64,000 nt of DNA. Origin: Intoshia linei. Taxonomy: Eukaryota; Orthonectida; Rhopaluridae. Position 1 is the first letter of the stretch. Every line of letters begins with the position of its first letter. The DNA lies in contig LWCA01000062.1 in the NCBI GenBank assembly GCA_001642005.1, positions 1 through 64,000 of the forward strand, in the 5' to 3' direction. This document shows positions 34,845 to 46,319 of the stretch, piece by piece. The notes beneath the pieces are model-generated. The model worked only from the letters and a program-made list of their open reading frames with translations, did no database searches and was not told the DNA's origin. The position numbers were made by a program, and so were the translations under genes.

Positions 34845-37673
34845 ATGAGTAGTGTTTATGTGACTGAACCAGCCACAAATGGTAAAATATTGATGGTGAC
34901 GACCGCTGGAGATATTGACATCGAACTATGGCCAAAAGAAGCTCCAATGGCCTGTAGAAATTTCATTCAACTTGGTTTGGAAGGATACTACGATAACACT
35001 ATATTTCATCGTGTTGAAAAAAATTTTATTGTTCAAGGTGGTGATCCTAGTGGTTCAGGGTTTGGTGGAGAGTCGATTTATGGCAAACCTTTTAAAGTAC
35101 TTATTAACAAGTATATTTAATACGTTTAATTAAATTAAGGACGAATTTCATTCACGATTGAAATTTTCACGGAGAGGTATGCTTGGAATGGCAAATTCAG
35201 GCAAACATGATAATAATAGTCAATTTTTTTTTACCTTGAATGCTGCCAACGGATTAAACAACAAAAATACTTTATTTGGAAAGGTTTAATTTTCATTATA
35301 ATTTAAATTAAAATGTAGATAACAGGAAATACAATTTTTAATATGCTTCGAATTCCTGAAAATGTAGAATATGTAAAGAATGGTAATAATCGACCCGTAG
35401 ATCCACACCATATTATAAAAATTAAAGTAATTTTTAAAAAATAAAAAAATAAAACATTATTATAGATTTTAAAAAACCCTTTTGACGATATAGTTATTCG
35501 GAATAAAAAGAACACGGATATCCAAGTTATTCCATCTAAACCGGTTAAAAGGTTTGACGTTTAGATTTAAATTTTATATTTTTCATTAGAAATAAAAATT
35601 TATTATCATTTGCTGTTGAAGAGGAAGAAATTAAAGATAGTGTTTTTTACGTAAGGCAATATACAATTTTGTTTAATTTAGGAAACAAAAGGTTGCATTA
35701 GTAGTCACGATATTCTTAGTGATGCCCATTTGAGTAAAGAAGCTGTTCAAGTTGGCATTCCTGCAAATTTCAAAGTTTTCTTTTTATTTATAAATTCAGT
35801 TTAATGTTAGAAATCCAATTATTCAAAAGTAGAAAAAATTGATGAAGACTCGCCGCACATGTTGAAACTCAGAAAGAAAAGGTTTTCAATTAAATTTTTT
35901 TTTAATTGTATTTTATTAGACATGCTGATATTAGAGAAATTCAACGCGAATTATTGGCTAAAAAAGCTTTAACTCAGGAACAAGAAAAAGGAGAACATGG
36001 TAAGCGGTAGAGGCATTATAGTTTAGAAATAATGATCAGTTCCCAACCTACCGTACCCGATAGCACTTAACGGGACTCGATATCATTTTTGTAACAAAGG
36101 GCATTATTTTTTTCCAAATTGAACATTAAAAAAATATTTTTGAATGTCTTAACTAATTTGTGTATTAAATTTAAAATGAAAATAATAAATGAAGAGTCTT
36201 GGATTGTTATTGTTGTGATTAGGGCTATATGACATTACGCATCGTTTGCAAAAAAAAATTGGATCGTATTTTTCATTTTCTGGATTCGTCAAGCTTGCTA
36301 AGTTCGGCTTTACTAATGATAATCATTAAAAAATATTATATTTAATTGGAGGGCAATTCTACTACAATGTAATAGTATTGGCCAGCATAGTTTCGGCCCT
36401 GTGTGTCATATAATTTATAATTACATTTATTTATTTATACAGAACACATGGTTAATAATTTGGCTTTATTGGAATCCAAGGAAAAATTTAGATATAAATT
36501 CAAAAGTACCCAAATCAGAAAACAATCTGCTAGCGAAAGAGAAAAAAATAATTTACATATGCTAGAGCAATTTGAATCGTTGATAAAAATGAACTCAGCT
36601 TTAAGTAGCTATGCCGCAACTAAAGATAGTGATGATGAAGACGCAGGAAACACAAAAGGAGATGATATGAGTTGGTACGTTAAATTTAGTAAATACGGTT
36701 GCCAAGTAGAGTTCTGCAACACAATCCGAACAAGAACTTAGGATCGTTTTGGATCGTGTTTTAAGTTATTAACTAACTAATCTTTAACTTAATTTAATTA
36801 ATTTTTGTTCAATTAAATTTTAATCGTGTTTCGGACAAAAAGTTTTTGTTTCGTAGATACATATCATCTCATTTCGATCCAATGAAGAACTCTACTGTCA
36901 AGGCGTAGTATATCCTTTAGGTTCTTAATTTTGAAATTTTAAAAACAATTGTTATTCCATTTTTTTAATTTTCGGACTGTTAATCATTTCACACTTTTTG
37001 TTTTGATAAAATATTTCGGAAAAAAATATATGAATACTAAAATGCTTTTTTGACCGTGAAGTCGTCCACTTATTCAGATTTAAATTTATCTTATTATGTG
37101 TCCCGGAAAAAACTGTAATTGAAATGTGGACTTTATAAAATTCTAAGACTGGTAGTTATTGAAATAAACGGTAACACACACACAAATATTGCGTTGCATA
37201 TTATATAAGTAAGGATGTAATGTAAGTAAATCAGGGGTGGACAATCAGTTGCCCACAGAATAATTTTGGTGGCCCTTTCAGTTAATATGTAATTTATTTT
37301 TCAACTTTCAAACATTTTCTACTATAATTGGCTCATTAAAATCATTTTAATACTGAATTTCCAGATCGCCCTGGATTTTATTTTGTTGGATATACTGAAT
37401 GTTGTTTCTCTTCAGTTAAAATTGAAATATAGCATCTGTAATTTTTTGTGTATAAAAAAGTGGCCCACTAGATTCAAAAGGTCCCGACCCTTGAAGTAAA
37501 GAATGTAAATATTTAATTGAAATTTGTTTAGGTTGAAGCATCAGTTAATCTACTTAGAACCAGAAGACAAAGGTTTAAATGCCAATGTATACGAAATAGA
37601 CAGATATCATCTTTCCGATCCCAAGCACCCCACAAATCGTCATAGGCGTGGTGATTTCGACAAAAATGTATAA
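34845..37673 (+). CDS. CWC27: Spliceosome-associated cyclophilin CWC27
   Basis: CWC27 is a peptidyl-prolyl isomerase-type protein of the activated spliceosome. Ten exons give 422 residues: 34845-35096, 35140-35283, 35319-35426, 35466-35551, 35590-35650, 35682-35774, 35811-35881, 35920-35999, 36443-36674 and 37532-37673. The cyclophilin domain (residues about 10-170) carries TTAGDIDIELWPKEAP, NFIQLGLEGYYDNTIFHRV, FIVQGGDPSGSGFGGESIYG, DEFHSRLKF and NNSQFFFTL. The catalytic Arg of FHRV is present. A FNPFDDI-like NPFDDIVIR and SSHDILSD follow. The C-terminal helix region ends in a YDPR-like DPKHPTNRHRR, as in CWC27. Short introns predominate; the last (857 bp) contains Helitron-like and hAT insertions, and intron 8 (443 bp) carries a repeat shared with 48070-48460. 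No defect is seen. Confidence 0.93.
36890..37215 (-). mobile_element. Helitron-like element, 5' part, in the CWC27 last intron
   Basis: The complement of ttatataagtaagga at 37201-37215 is the family 5' terminus, preceded by A. The body reads leftward to about 36890 and is truncated. Confidence 0.55.
37232..37493. mobile_element. hAT-type MITE with 7/8 target duplication
   Basis: The left end is CAGGGGTGGAC and the right end ccgacccttg. The flanks are AAGTAAAT (37224-37231) and AAGTAAAG (37494-37501). It is 262 bp. Its complement matches about 28400-28641. It lies in the last CWC27 intron, 38 bp before the final exon. Confidence 0.7.
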
Positions 37674-37933
37674 CATTAGTATAAATAAATATTGTATCAT
37701 ATTTTTCTACACATGAGTTACAAATTTCAAAACTTACAACTTTAATGGTTTTGCCCGGGGTTTTTTTTAAATTGCAACCTGATTGGATGCAAATTGAATT
37801 GTATTTAAATTTCTCGTTGGATGATAGGGTTTTTATACAAAATTTTATAGACAGACAGTATATACATTTCTAATATACATGCAAGTATAAATAAACACTA
37901 TTATAACAAGGAAATTTATTTACAAATGATATT

Positions 37934-38583
37934 TTAAAAAAAATTATTGAATGATTTTAATTGTATTGGAGAATTTAAATTCATATCTTCAACTTGAATA
38001 TTTTTTGGGTTTGCATAAACAAAAAGAGAATTTGACTTGTGAGCATGAAGTGCAAAAATGTTTTTTGAAATATTTGTAACATAAACTTTTCCAAAACCAA
38101 TACGTTTTTCCAAAGCTATACAAGCACTTAACAATTTTTGGTCATTAAGGTGGATAGGAGATTCATGTTCAAATGTAGTGATTAAAGAACCGTTTACCTT
38201 TAAAACTCTTAAAATTTCAAATAACGTAGAAGAGTGTAAATTGAGAATCCCAGAAAAATTTGAAACGAGAACATGATCGTATATATTTGATGCAATAGAG
38301 AAATGGGCAGGACTGGTGTGAATGAAAAGTTCATTTTTGTCAAGTTTCGTATTACAGTTTAGCCATTTCAAAGTGTGTTTTTTGTTTAACAATCCCTCCA
38401 ATTCTCGTAATGAAAAATCAATTATAGTGAGTTTCGACTCGTTATCTACAATTTATGAAAAAAATAAAATTTAAAAAAAAACATACTTTGAGATGCGCGA
38501 ATATATTGTTGCAAAATATCCCAATTGGTTAGGGTTCGGATTTTCATGATTGAAGTTCCAGTACAAAATTTTAGAGCTGCCAT
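37934..38583 (-). CDS. Anamorsin N-domain-like protein without an Fe-S tail (tentative)
   Basis: Exons 38487-38583 and 37934-38445 encode 202 residues starting MAALKFCTGTSIMKIR. The middle holds YDHVLVSNFSGILNLHSST then LFEILRVLKVNGSLIT. This resembles the Rossmann (methyltransferase-like) N-domain of anamorsin/CIAPIN1, where the same strand-helix pattern ends in an ILRPGG turn. Anamorsin also carries C-terminal cysteine clusters (CxxC motifs) for Fe-S clusters. The frame here stops at 37934 with none, and none follows in the 260 bp before the CWC27 stop. It may be a paralogue, a truncated gene or an unrelated methyltransferase-fold protein. The start follows a short leader and is head-to-head with TIPRL. 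Confidence 0.45.
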
Positions 38584-39087
38584 TTCACATTTTTTATTTT
38601 TTTCAATGTAGAATGTCTACAGTACTTTAATTAATGTGTAGTAATTAAACTTGTCGTCTTATCAACTTTAGGGAGACCTAGCCTTATCATTAAAAATATA
38701 CAATGTCGAAATTTGTAACAATTATCTTGGATAAGTTTCAAATGTTTATTGCTATGATTATACCTCTCTCACACTCAATACATGAAATACTCAATCTCAA
38801 AATCTGAAATCACCGCAGATCAGAAAATTGAGTCTAAACACCCATAACATTTACAAATACAAATGTAGTCTTCAGTTAAATCTTGTTATTTTGAATTATG
38901 TCACTGTTCCAAAGCGGAAATGAAGGCCAATTTTTTAAATTCATTAAAAATTGAATTGATTGAATTGAATTGATTAAATTAAAAAGTTACATAATAACCT
39001 TTTTAGATTTTTGCAGATTCATAAATCTCCATTTCTTCCAAATTTGCTTCAACATTAAATTTTAATAAAGTTTATGGTTATTCTTAA
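38584..39087. promoter_or_regulatory. Divergent intergenic region, anamorsin-like / TIPRL
   Basis: The 504-bp spacer between two start codons is AT-rich, with an attgaattgattgaattg run near 38950-38980. No clear promoter motif is seen. Confidence 0.35.
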
Positions 39088-42007
39088 ATGGATAGAAACG
39101 TTTTTGTAATATCAAAGGCATGGTCTGTACAGACAACCAAAGGAGTAATGGCTAATTCCTCAACTAGGGATATGTAATCGAGAAATGTTTAATTCTATAT
39201 CAATCGTATTTTAGGTTTCAAGACAAACTGCAAATGACACATTTGCCGGATATGTTATTCGATTGCAACTCTTTAACTTTAAAACACGTTTCTGGATGTA
39301 CACTATCTTTTAATGTTATGGATGCTCTAAGTTTAGTTCCTGATACGATAGAACATAAAGTAGCTGTTGCTAATAAATGGAAAACGTATTTCAATAATAA
39401 CAATATTTTATATTAGTATAGACTTGAAGAAATTAAAAATGTTTCATTATCTAATACAGTAAATTATGATTGGACATTTTCTTCTAAATTTAATGGAACT
39501 TTACTGAATGGCGAAATTCATCAATTTGAGGTTTTTTTAAAATGGAATATACGACAGGGGTGTCAAAAATGTACACTAAAATAGAATTCAATATTCGCCT
39601 TAAATTAAGGTTTAATTAGTAGCGCGAAATACTTTGAAACTTTTGTACTCCTGCAGGGTGGCGCTGAAAAACAAGTTTTGCAACGACTGCTATAATTTAT
39701 AATTGTAGAAATCTACATTGTAAATTTTCTTGTTTTTAGATATCGAAACACCCTGAAGAGTTAAATATGAAATTACTGAGTAGTAAAGACAATATACTTT
39801 TTTACGATGAATTAACACTCTACGAAGACGAATTGGCTGATAATGGTGTGTCGAAAATGGATGTTAGAATAGTGATATTATTAATATTTTAAAATTAATG
39901 TATTTAATAGAGGGTAATGCCAACATTTGCCTTCATTTTGTTAAGACACTACTTAAGAGTCGATGGTGTGGTTGCTGCTATTGCCGATAATCGCTTTATA
40001 ATACAGGTTTATATAATGAAATTCACGTTACTAACATATTCAATTTTAATATTATATTTCATAATTGAACTTAATTATAATTAATCTAATTTAATTGTAC
40101 TAACAAAATCATAATTATAAAAAATATTGTGATGTATCAATATTTTATAATTGCATAATGAAACAAGCAATGGTGGATATCACGAAATATTTAAAATTTT
40201 TATTATTGGAAATGTGTATGGATTGTAATTCTCTAATTCTATCTGATTCTAATGGTCTGAACACGAACTTTGGAGTTGGTACTACGTGATAATATTAAAA
40301 AAAATTTATTTCTAAGTTTTTAAATGTTTTTACTTCTGCTGGGATGCCAGTGGCTTAAAGTAACTAAAAAAGTTATTATACTAGGGAATATTAACCACTG
40401 CGTTAGGGTAATTTACAACATCCAGGTCAAACTGTATAGTGTTTAATGAAAAAAGTTAAAATGAAAAATAATATGCTCGTTTTATTCTGTATGAATTTTT
40501 TTCACCCGATTTTTATAAAAAGTGTTGAAAACACATGTTTTTCTTAAGATTCTTATTAATTGAATACAGTGGTTCCTTATTAGGTTTCAATTTTTTTATA
40601 TGCGTAGTAGGATAACTGTTATGTACTTTGTACAAACAGGACTTAGCTCTGCAGAGGGCTCACTTTTTTAATTATATCAAAAAATAAATTAAAAATTATT
40701 TTTTATATGTTATGCGTTAATTTCTGGGGTTGAAATTTGTATCCATATCAACTGGAATAAGCTGTATCAGATTAATCTTTTTTTAATATTAAGACTATTC
40801 ATAATTTGAAATTTTTTGTGTTTTTATAAAATAGTTTCGAAATAAAAAAAATTAATACTAAAGTGCATTTTTGACCATGAAGGCGTCACTGTGTTAAGTT
40901 GAAATTTTGAGTGTGTTTATTTTATGTATATATTTTTTTTAAATTTTAGGACTATTTTAATTTTTTTAAAAAGCGGTAATCTGGTGTTTTGATTGTGAAA
41001 ATTAACTTTTATGGTTTTGCAATTTGATAATATTTATGATTTTAAAACCTATCTTACAATTTATCCTAACTTATATAAAGGCTACGCGATTTTGATTTGT
41101 GTGTGTGTTCCACTTTATTGAAATAACTACCACTCTTAGAATTTTTTAAAGACGACATTTCAATTACAGTTTTTTCCGCGATGCATAATAAGATAAATTT
41201 CGACCCCCCAAATTTCACATCTTACGGGTTAAAAATCCCTGTTTGAAAATCAAACGAGTTGGAGAATTAAAAAATATATACGCTGATGCGGATTTTAAAA
41301 TCATAAACATTATGATAAGTTTAACAAAATTATATCTTCAGGGCTAAAACCCCAAATTCTCCTTCTTTTTTTAATGAAAACAGCCCTAGAATTTCAAAAA
41401 ATTTACAGGTGGTACAGTTGTATCCTGTTAACACACATAAAAAATTTCAATCCAAATAAGTGACGACTTCACAGTCAAAAAAGCATTTTAGTATTAATAT
41501 ATTTTTTTGTCCGAAATATTTTATTAAAACAAAAAATATGAAATAATTAATGGTCTGAAATTTAAAAAAAATTAATCTGATAGACCTTATTCCAGTTGAT
41601 ATAAATACAAAATTTTAACCTCAGCGATTTACAGATTTTCGGTGAAAAATAATTTTGAATGCAATTGTTAATAAACCAAAATTAAGACGGAATAATTCAC
41701 TTTAAAGTAAAAAGTAATGTAATATGATGGTTCTACCTGAAACAAATTTGGGAACCACTCCTTTATTTATTGTAAATGGGTTCACAACTAAAACGTTAAT
41801 CAACCCTTCCAAATGTATATAATTGTGATATAATTTTAGAAAAACGACGATTACATTCTTAGAGAATATTCCTATAGAAAGTTAGATTTTGCGTCAATAT
41901 CGGTAATTTTACTAAATTTGTTGAGCAACGATAATTTTGGTGATTTAATGAGCTTACTTTTATTTACTCTGACTCAAATATACACCAACTCTAGGCTGAC
42001 AATTTGA
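39088..42007 (+). CDS. TIPRL: TIP41-like protein (TIPRL)
   Basis: TIPRL/TIP41 binds the catalytic subunits of PP2A-type phosphatases and regulates TOR and DNA-damage signalling. Exons are 39088-39173, 39215-39385, 39422-39530, 39740-39871, 39911-40006 and 41840-42007, giving about 253 residues (human 272). Family blocks in order are DKLQMTHLPDMLFDCNSLTL, SFNVMDALSLV, YDWTFSSKFNGTLLNG, DELTLYEDELADNGVS, RVMPTFAFILLRHYLRVDGV and DDYILREYSYR. The intron after 39385 is 36 nt. The intron before the last exon is 1.8 kb and holds two opposed Helitron-like copies. The last exon is read through to TGA at 42005; a weak donor at 41903 leaves the exact C-terminus slightly open. Confidence 0.9.
40608..41062 (-). 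mobile_element. Helitron-like element, minus copy in TIPRL intron
   Basis: The 3' hairpin lies at about 40613-40640 (ataactgttatgtactttgtacaaacag) in minus orientation. The terminal tetranucleotide is CTAC rather than CTAG. It abuts the plus copy that begins at 41064. Confidence 0.5.
41064..41760 (+). mobile_element. Helitron-like element, plus copy in TIPRL intron
   Basis: The 5' terminus A|TCCTAACTTATATAAAGG is at 41064, and the body matches the full-length copy at 20153. The 3' hairpin end is absent. Confidence 0.55.
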
Positions 42008-42066
42008 ATTGTTACAAATGGTCAATAATAATCCATTAAATTAAATTATAAATCTGACGTATATAC

Positions 42067-42220
42067 CAGGGTTCCCACACTTTTTTCATGCCTTTGGACC
42101 TGCTTCATATTACAAAATTTATAGCGGAACATTAAAAAAATTTTGATAAAAAACAATAAATTGACTTTTAATTAGAAATTTTTTTCAATACTGTTGCGGA
42201 CCGGCATTTGGGAAACGCTG
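42067..42220. mobile_element. Short hAT-like MITE
   Basis: The left end is CAGGGTTCCCACAC and the right end gggaaacgctg. The flanks are gtatatac and gtctaatt, a 5/8 match. The left portion resembles 8797-8890. Confidence 0.45.
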
Positions 42221-42450
42221 GTCTAATTATATTCTAATAATACTATTATAATGCGCATTTTCAGAAACCCTTAATATATTCATTTAGCTTCCCATTTCAA
42301 CTATAAAAAATGCAACCATTCTATACCAAAAACTTGAACCAACGAATGTCAATATTGAAAAATTAAAAATTAAAGAAAATATAAATTAAAATGTGTATTA
42401 AATATTGAACTAAATTTAAATACGAGGCATGAAAAATATATTTAATTACA

Positions 42451-43809
42451 TTAATGGTGACGATGTCGTCGTTTGGATTTGGAATGTGTATGTTTAATAT
42501 TTTCGCTATGTCGTTTTGAATGATGAGTTTTTGATTTGCTAGATTTTTTATCTTTATTTGCACGGTGTCGTTTGGAGTCTTTAGAATATCTAGATGATTT
42601 ACGTTTTATTTTTTCATGATTAGTTGAATTGTTTTGAAGATTTTCTGGACTATCTTTTAATTTGCTAAGTTCTGTGGTAGCTGTCTCATCTGTCGGTTCT
42701 GGTATTTTAGGTGAACTAATGTTTTCTGCTGAAGAATCTGAATCGGTGTAATCTGCACCTATAAAGATATACAAATGTAAAATAGTAAACATACATAAAA
42801 TTTTGGATTTTGAAAGCTTTTTTACTAAAATAATGTTAATTACTCATTAAAAAATTTGTACATTTTCTTTCGCTAATACACTGCGTGGCAAGAATTTTTA
42901 ATTCGTCCTCCGTAACGTCAATTAATATTTTTGTTAGAGCCCCAATCTAATTATACACTACATGATATATTGAGAAAGTTTTACTTTAAATTGTTCCACC
43001 TGTGAATCAGTTAAATTTACGCTGCAATCCAAAACGTTGGACTGCTCCTTTAAAAATATATATGTAAAAATCAATATACAACCTCATCAGAAATTGATAC
43101 TACACTTTCATCGCTCACATCCGACACCTTTTCAATGTTTTCAGAATTGTTTAATTCCTCATCGGTTATACTTGTTTCCATTTTTTTACGTTCCATTACT
43201 GCCAGTCCGTCCCTAATCCAAGCTGGTAACTTTTTAACTTTATTTATTGATTTTTCGACAAGTAATTCTTTAAAATTATATATAAACAAATCACTAAACC
43301 AAAAATTTTCTTCCCATATGTTGATATATAAACACTGAAAGTGAAGAATTACCTTCTGTAATCGAACCAATATTCTGACTATTGTTAACACAAACCTGTT
43401 GATTCTCATAATGACTTACACCTATTGGCATTCCATAAACAGCAGGGTCCTGGTATGCATTTACGGGTTTCTGATACATGTAAGGATAAAGCGGAGGTTG
43501 TATGAAGGGTTGATTGGCAGCTGCATTGGATGAGTGATTATTTCGATAATTAGGCGTTAACTGGAATTCTGCCGGGTAATTTTGAAATACTGATAGATCT
43601 CTTAGCTCCGGTCTCGTGTAAATGTTTGGCGTGTTGGGTAAGTAGTTGGACATGGGTACGTTTTGTTGTATGACACTAGGTCGATTTTGACTGTGGTTAT
43701 ATTGGTACACGTTTAAATTTGACTCTTGTTGCGAATTGCTAATCTCTTTGTAATTGTAAACATCCGAATTTACGTTTCGATTTTCAGGATGCATGAATTG
43801 AAATTCCAA
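42451..43809 (-). CDS. PNISR: PNISR-like arginine/serine-rich splicing-associated protein
   Basis: PNISR is a nuclear-speckle protein linked to pre-mRNA splicing. Exons are 43353-43809, 43083-43309, 42985-43047, 42862-42946 and 42451-42758, giving 379 residues. The N-terminal 150 residues are rich in Gln, Asn, Pro and Tyr. The diagnostic block is KVKKLPAWIRDGLAVMERKK, as in PNISR (LPAWIREGLEKMEREK). A second conserved block is IGALTKILIDVTEDELKILA, matching TEILLDVTNEEIYYVA. The C-terminus is a short basic Ser/Lys/His/Arg tail (SKRHRANKDKKSSKSKTHHS) standing in for the long RS domain of vertebrates. The protein is about half the vertebrate length. The start codon is 103 bp from that of MAGOH, on the opposite strand. 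Confidence 0.85.
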
Positions 43810-43912
43810 TAAAATTAGTTGTTTTGCTATGGCAATGCTAAGACATTAAAAATATTTATTTTTATTTTGTTGTCATACATATTGTTCATTATCGCGTCTG
43901 TTTTAATTTAAA
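43810..43912. promoter_or_regulatory. 103-bp divergent promoter region PNISR / MAGOH
   Basis: Two genes for splicing-related nuclear proteins start in opposite directions from this 103-bp spacer, so co-regulation is possible. No motif is evident. Confidence 0.45.
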
Positions 43913-44672
43913 ATGTCTAAAGATTTTTTCATGAGATATTATGTCGGGCATCGAGGAAAATTCGGTCATGAATTTTTGGAGTTTGAAATCAAAGGCGATG
44001 GTATTTTTTTATAAGCATGTACTATTTTTAGGAAAAATCAAGTATGCTAATAACTCAAACTACAAAAAAGAAACTCTCATTAAAAAAGAGGTTTTAATTT
44101 TAATATTATTTACTATCGCACGAAATTTTTCAATAATATAAGAAAACCAGTGCAAATATGCAAAGTAAATGATGACCTGATGACATTTTTCTTGTATTGA
44201 AATTTATGAATAGGTTAATTTGGCAAATCTCACAAAATTTTCATTAACACGTTCTAAAAATGAACTATGTGGTGTGGACTAGGGTGTGCAATCGATGAAA
44301 TTTATTTAAATTATAAATTAGCAACCCTACTTGTGACCCATGACTGAAAAAAGCGTTGACCTGATTTATCATATAAACATTTTATTAGGCTTATATAAGT
44401 CAATCAACTATTGATGAAATTATTCGAATTATCAAAGAATCACAAATAGTTGAAGAGAATGATGAAGTTTGGCCAGAAGGAAATAGAATCGGAACCCAAG
44501 TATATTTTAATTTACTTACCATTTTAAAGTGATTTATATTCACATTTAGGAATTAGAAATTAAACTAGGAAACGATCACATTTCATTTAGTACCTGTAAA
44601 ATAGGTATTTTTGCTATTTTCAGTAATTTAATTTTTTTAGCCAAAATATCTGATACCGACAAGTGCAAGTAA
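43913..44672 (+). CDS. MAGOH: Mago nashi homologue, exon junction complex subunit, C-terminus missing
   Basis: MAGOH pairs with Y14 in the exon junction complex. Exons are 43913-44000, 44032-44090, 44389-44499, 44550-44604 and 44641-44672. The start [20 protein letters not shown] and the following [59 protein letters not shown] and ISFSTCKI are nearly invariant in the family. After that the frame reads [10 protein letters not shown] and stops, giving 114 residues instead of about 146. The last about 34 residues, strongly conserved in all relatives (through HFKIKPI), are missing. A hAT MITE begins 32 bp after the stop and no convincing final exon is found beyond it. The gene looks 3'-truncated, or its last exon is displaced. 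Confidence 0.88.
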
Positions 44673-44704
44673 TTTTTCTTTTAAAGTATTATTATATTCT
44701 ATAC

Positions 44705-45040
44705 CAGAAGGGAGGATTTACTGTCTGAAGGCCGCACTAGCGTACCAAAAAAATTTAAATTTAATACAGCCGTACTTCTCATGGGGTGACTAATTTTATT
44801 GGGTGGTGAATATAAAAATTTTACCAATCTTTAAGGAAAAAATCCCTCTATGTGATCCCAAAAGAAAAAACATTTTACCAACCTTTAATAAAAAAATCGC
44901 TTTTGCTAATATTTTTCTGAAAGATCTCATTTTACCAAAAATTAATTTTTTAAAAATAATATAATAAATTTAAATGAAGAATAATTCAAATTGTTCAGAA
45001 GTCCGCATGCGGCCTTAATGTCACACTTTCCCCACTTCTG
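44705..45040. mobile_element. hAT-like MITE immediately 3' of MAGOH
   Basis: The left end is CAGAAGGGAGGATTTACTG followed by gaaggccgcac. The right end, read in complement, is CAGAAGTGGGGAAAGTGTG followed by aaggccgcatg. The flanks are TTCTATAC (44697-44704) and TTCTAGTC (45041-45048), 6 of 8 matching. It is 336 bp. Confidence 0.7.
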
Positions 45041-45930
45041 TTCTAGTCTATTTCATCTTTATGTCTATTATATATCAGTATGTTACAATATAAGAAGTGG
45101 TTTTTAAACATAAAACACTACGGACCGCTATTTTTCTTAAACCCTCATAACTTAATGGACTAAAGTTTTTATATATAATTAAAAAATTATCAATACTAAT
45201 TCAATGTAATTTAATGGTCAATTCATGAAAATAAACTGAATTTTTCATAACTGAATCAGGGTCGTGAAAATCCAGCAGTAGAATTGGGACAGATGAAAAT
45301 TGTAGGACCCATATAAATTTTTTTTAATGAAACATCTTTAGATTATTTAATCAATTGTTTATTGTCTAAAAATTAAAAATAGCATTGTTCATTATAAAAT
45401 TTTCCCACATTACATATTAGCAAATTAAAATTGTGGCTCCTAGTTCTCTTCTCCACGGTCTGAGCTGAATATACTATTCTCAAGACCACCACAAAGTAAA
45501 AAATAGGCGGCTAAAAACTATTGCTAATGAAAAAGTGATACGTAGTATAATAATAACCGAGCTACTTTTCCACGGCTTTGACTTACACTTTAAATTTGAT
45601 ACACAAAACTGTTATAGTTAAAACTATAATTTGGAAAACGATGCCGCGATTTTACAAAAATTTTATCAAGGTACCGAAAGGGGCTTTGAGACGATAGTTT
45701 GGTTGTGCTATCTAAATTTTTAATGTTGATTTTAATTCAATTTAACATTTGGTAAATTCAAAAAATTTGCTTGATAAAATGTGTTTTTGACCGGGAAGAT
45801 ACAAATTTTTGAGGTTAAACTTTTTTTTCTGTATCATGAAAGAAAACAAGAAAAATGCTTTAAATTTTAATATTTATAATATTAAAATGGTTATTTTGAG
45901 TTTTTCATTGTGACAATGCAAAAATTTGTA
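45041..45930. other. Intergenic, no gene seen
   Basis: The spacer between the MITE and the mariner element was searched for the lost MAGOH C-terminus. The only weak hit (about 45530-45620) is rejected. Confidence 0.35.
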
Positions 45931-46319
45931 TACTCCCTCGCAGGAATTTTGCAATTATTAGAAACTAGTCTCAGTGATACTCTAAGGGTCTGAATTTTTG
46001 ATGTATTAATCAGAGAAGAAAGATCTATTGTAGGCTAAAAAAAAATAAAAAAATGGACCGAATTAATTTGTAGAAATTTACCTTTTTCATTTATATGTAG
46101 ATATGAATGTCTTAACAATTTTGCAAAACAATAAATATAACTATTTATTGATCATACAATATAATTATGCATATATCAAATTTCCATTATTCATTATAAC
46201 CTCGTACATTTTTGCATTAAATTATTTATGTAGCCTCATAATTATGTCTTTTTTTTTAAAAATTATTTCTGGACAATATGAGATATTTTCTGCTATACAT
46301 GCATTTTCGAATTGAAGTT

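Noticed and set aside
42363-42563. Second minus-strand frame overlapping the PNISR tail
   Set aside because: It is out of frame with the conserved PNISR exons and without similarity.
44685-44705. YYYIL-like continuation of MAGOH at the MITE edge
   Set aside because: It would need an intron of 24 nt or less and a phase that does not fit, and the frame runs straight into the transposon.
45530-45625. Possible displaced last exon of MAGOH (LLFHGFDLHFKFD)
   Set aside because: It shares only LHFK with the near-invariant MAGOH tail, while the rest of the gene is highly conserved. The similarity is probably chance.
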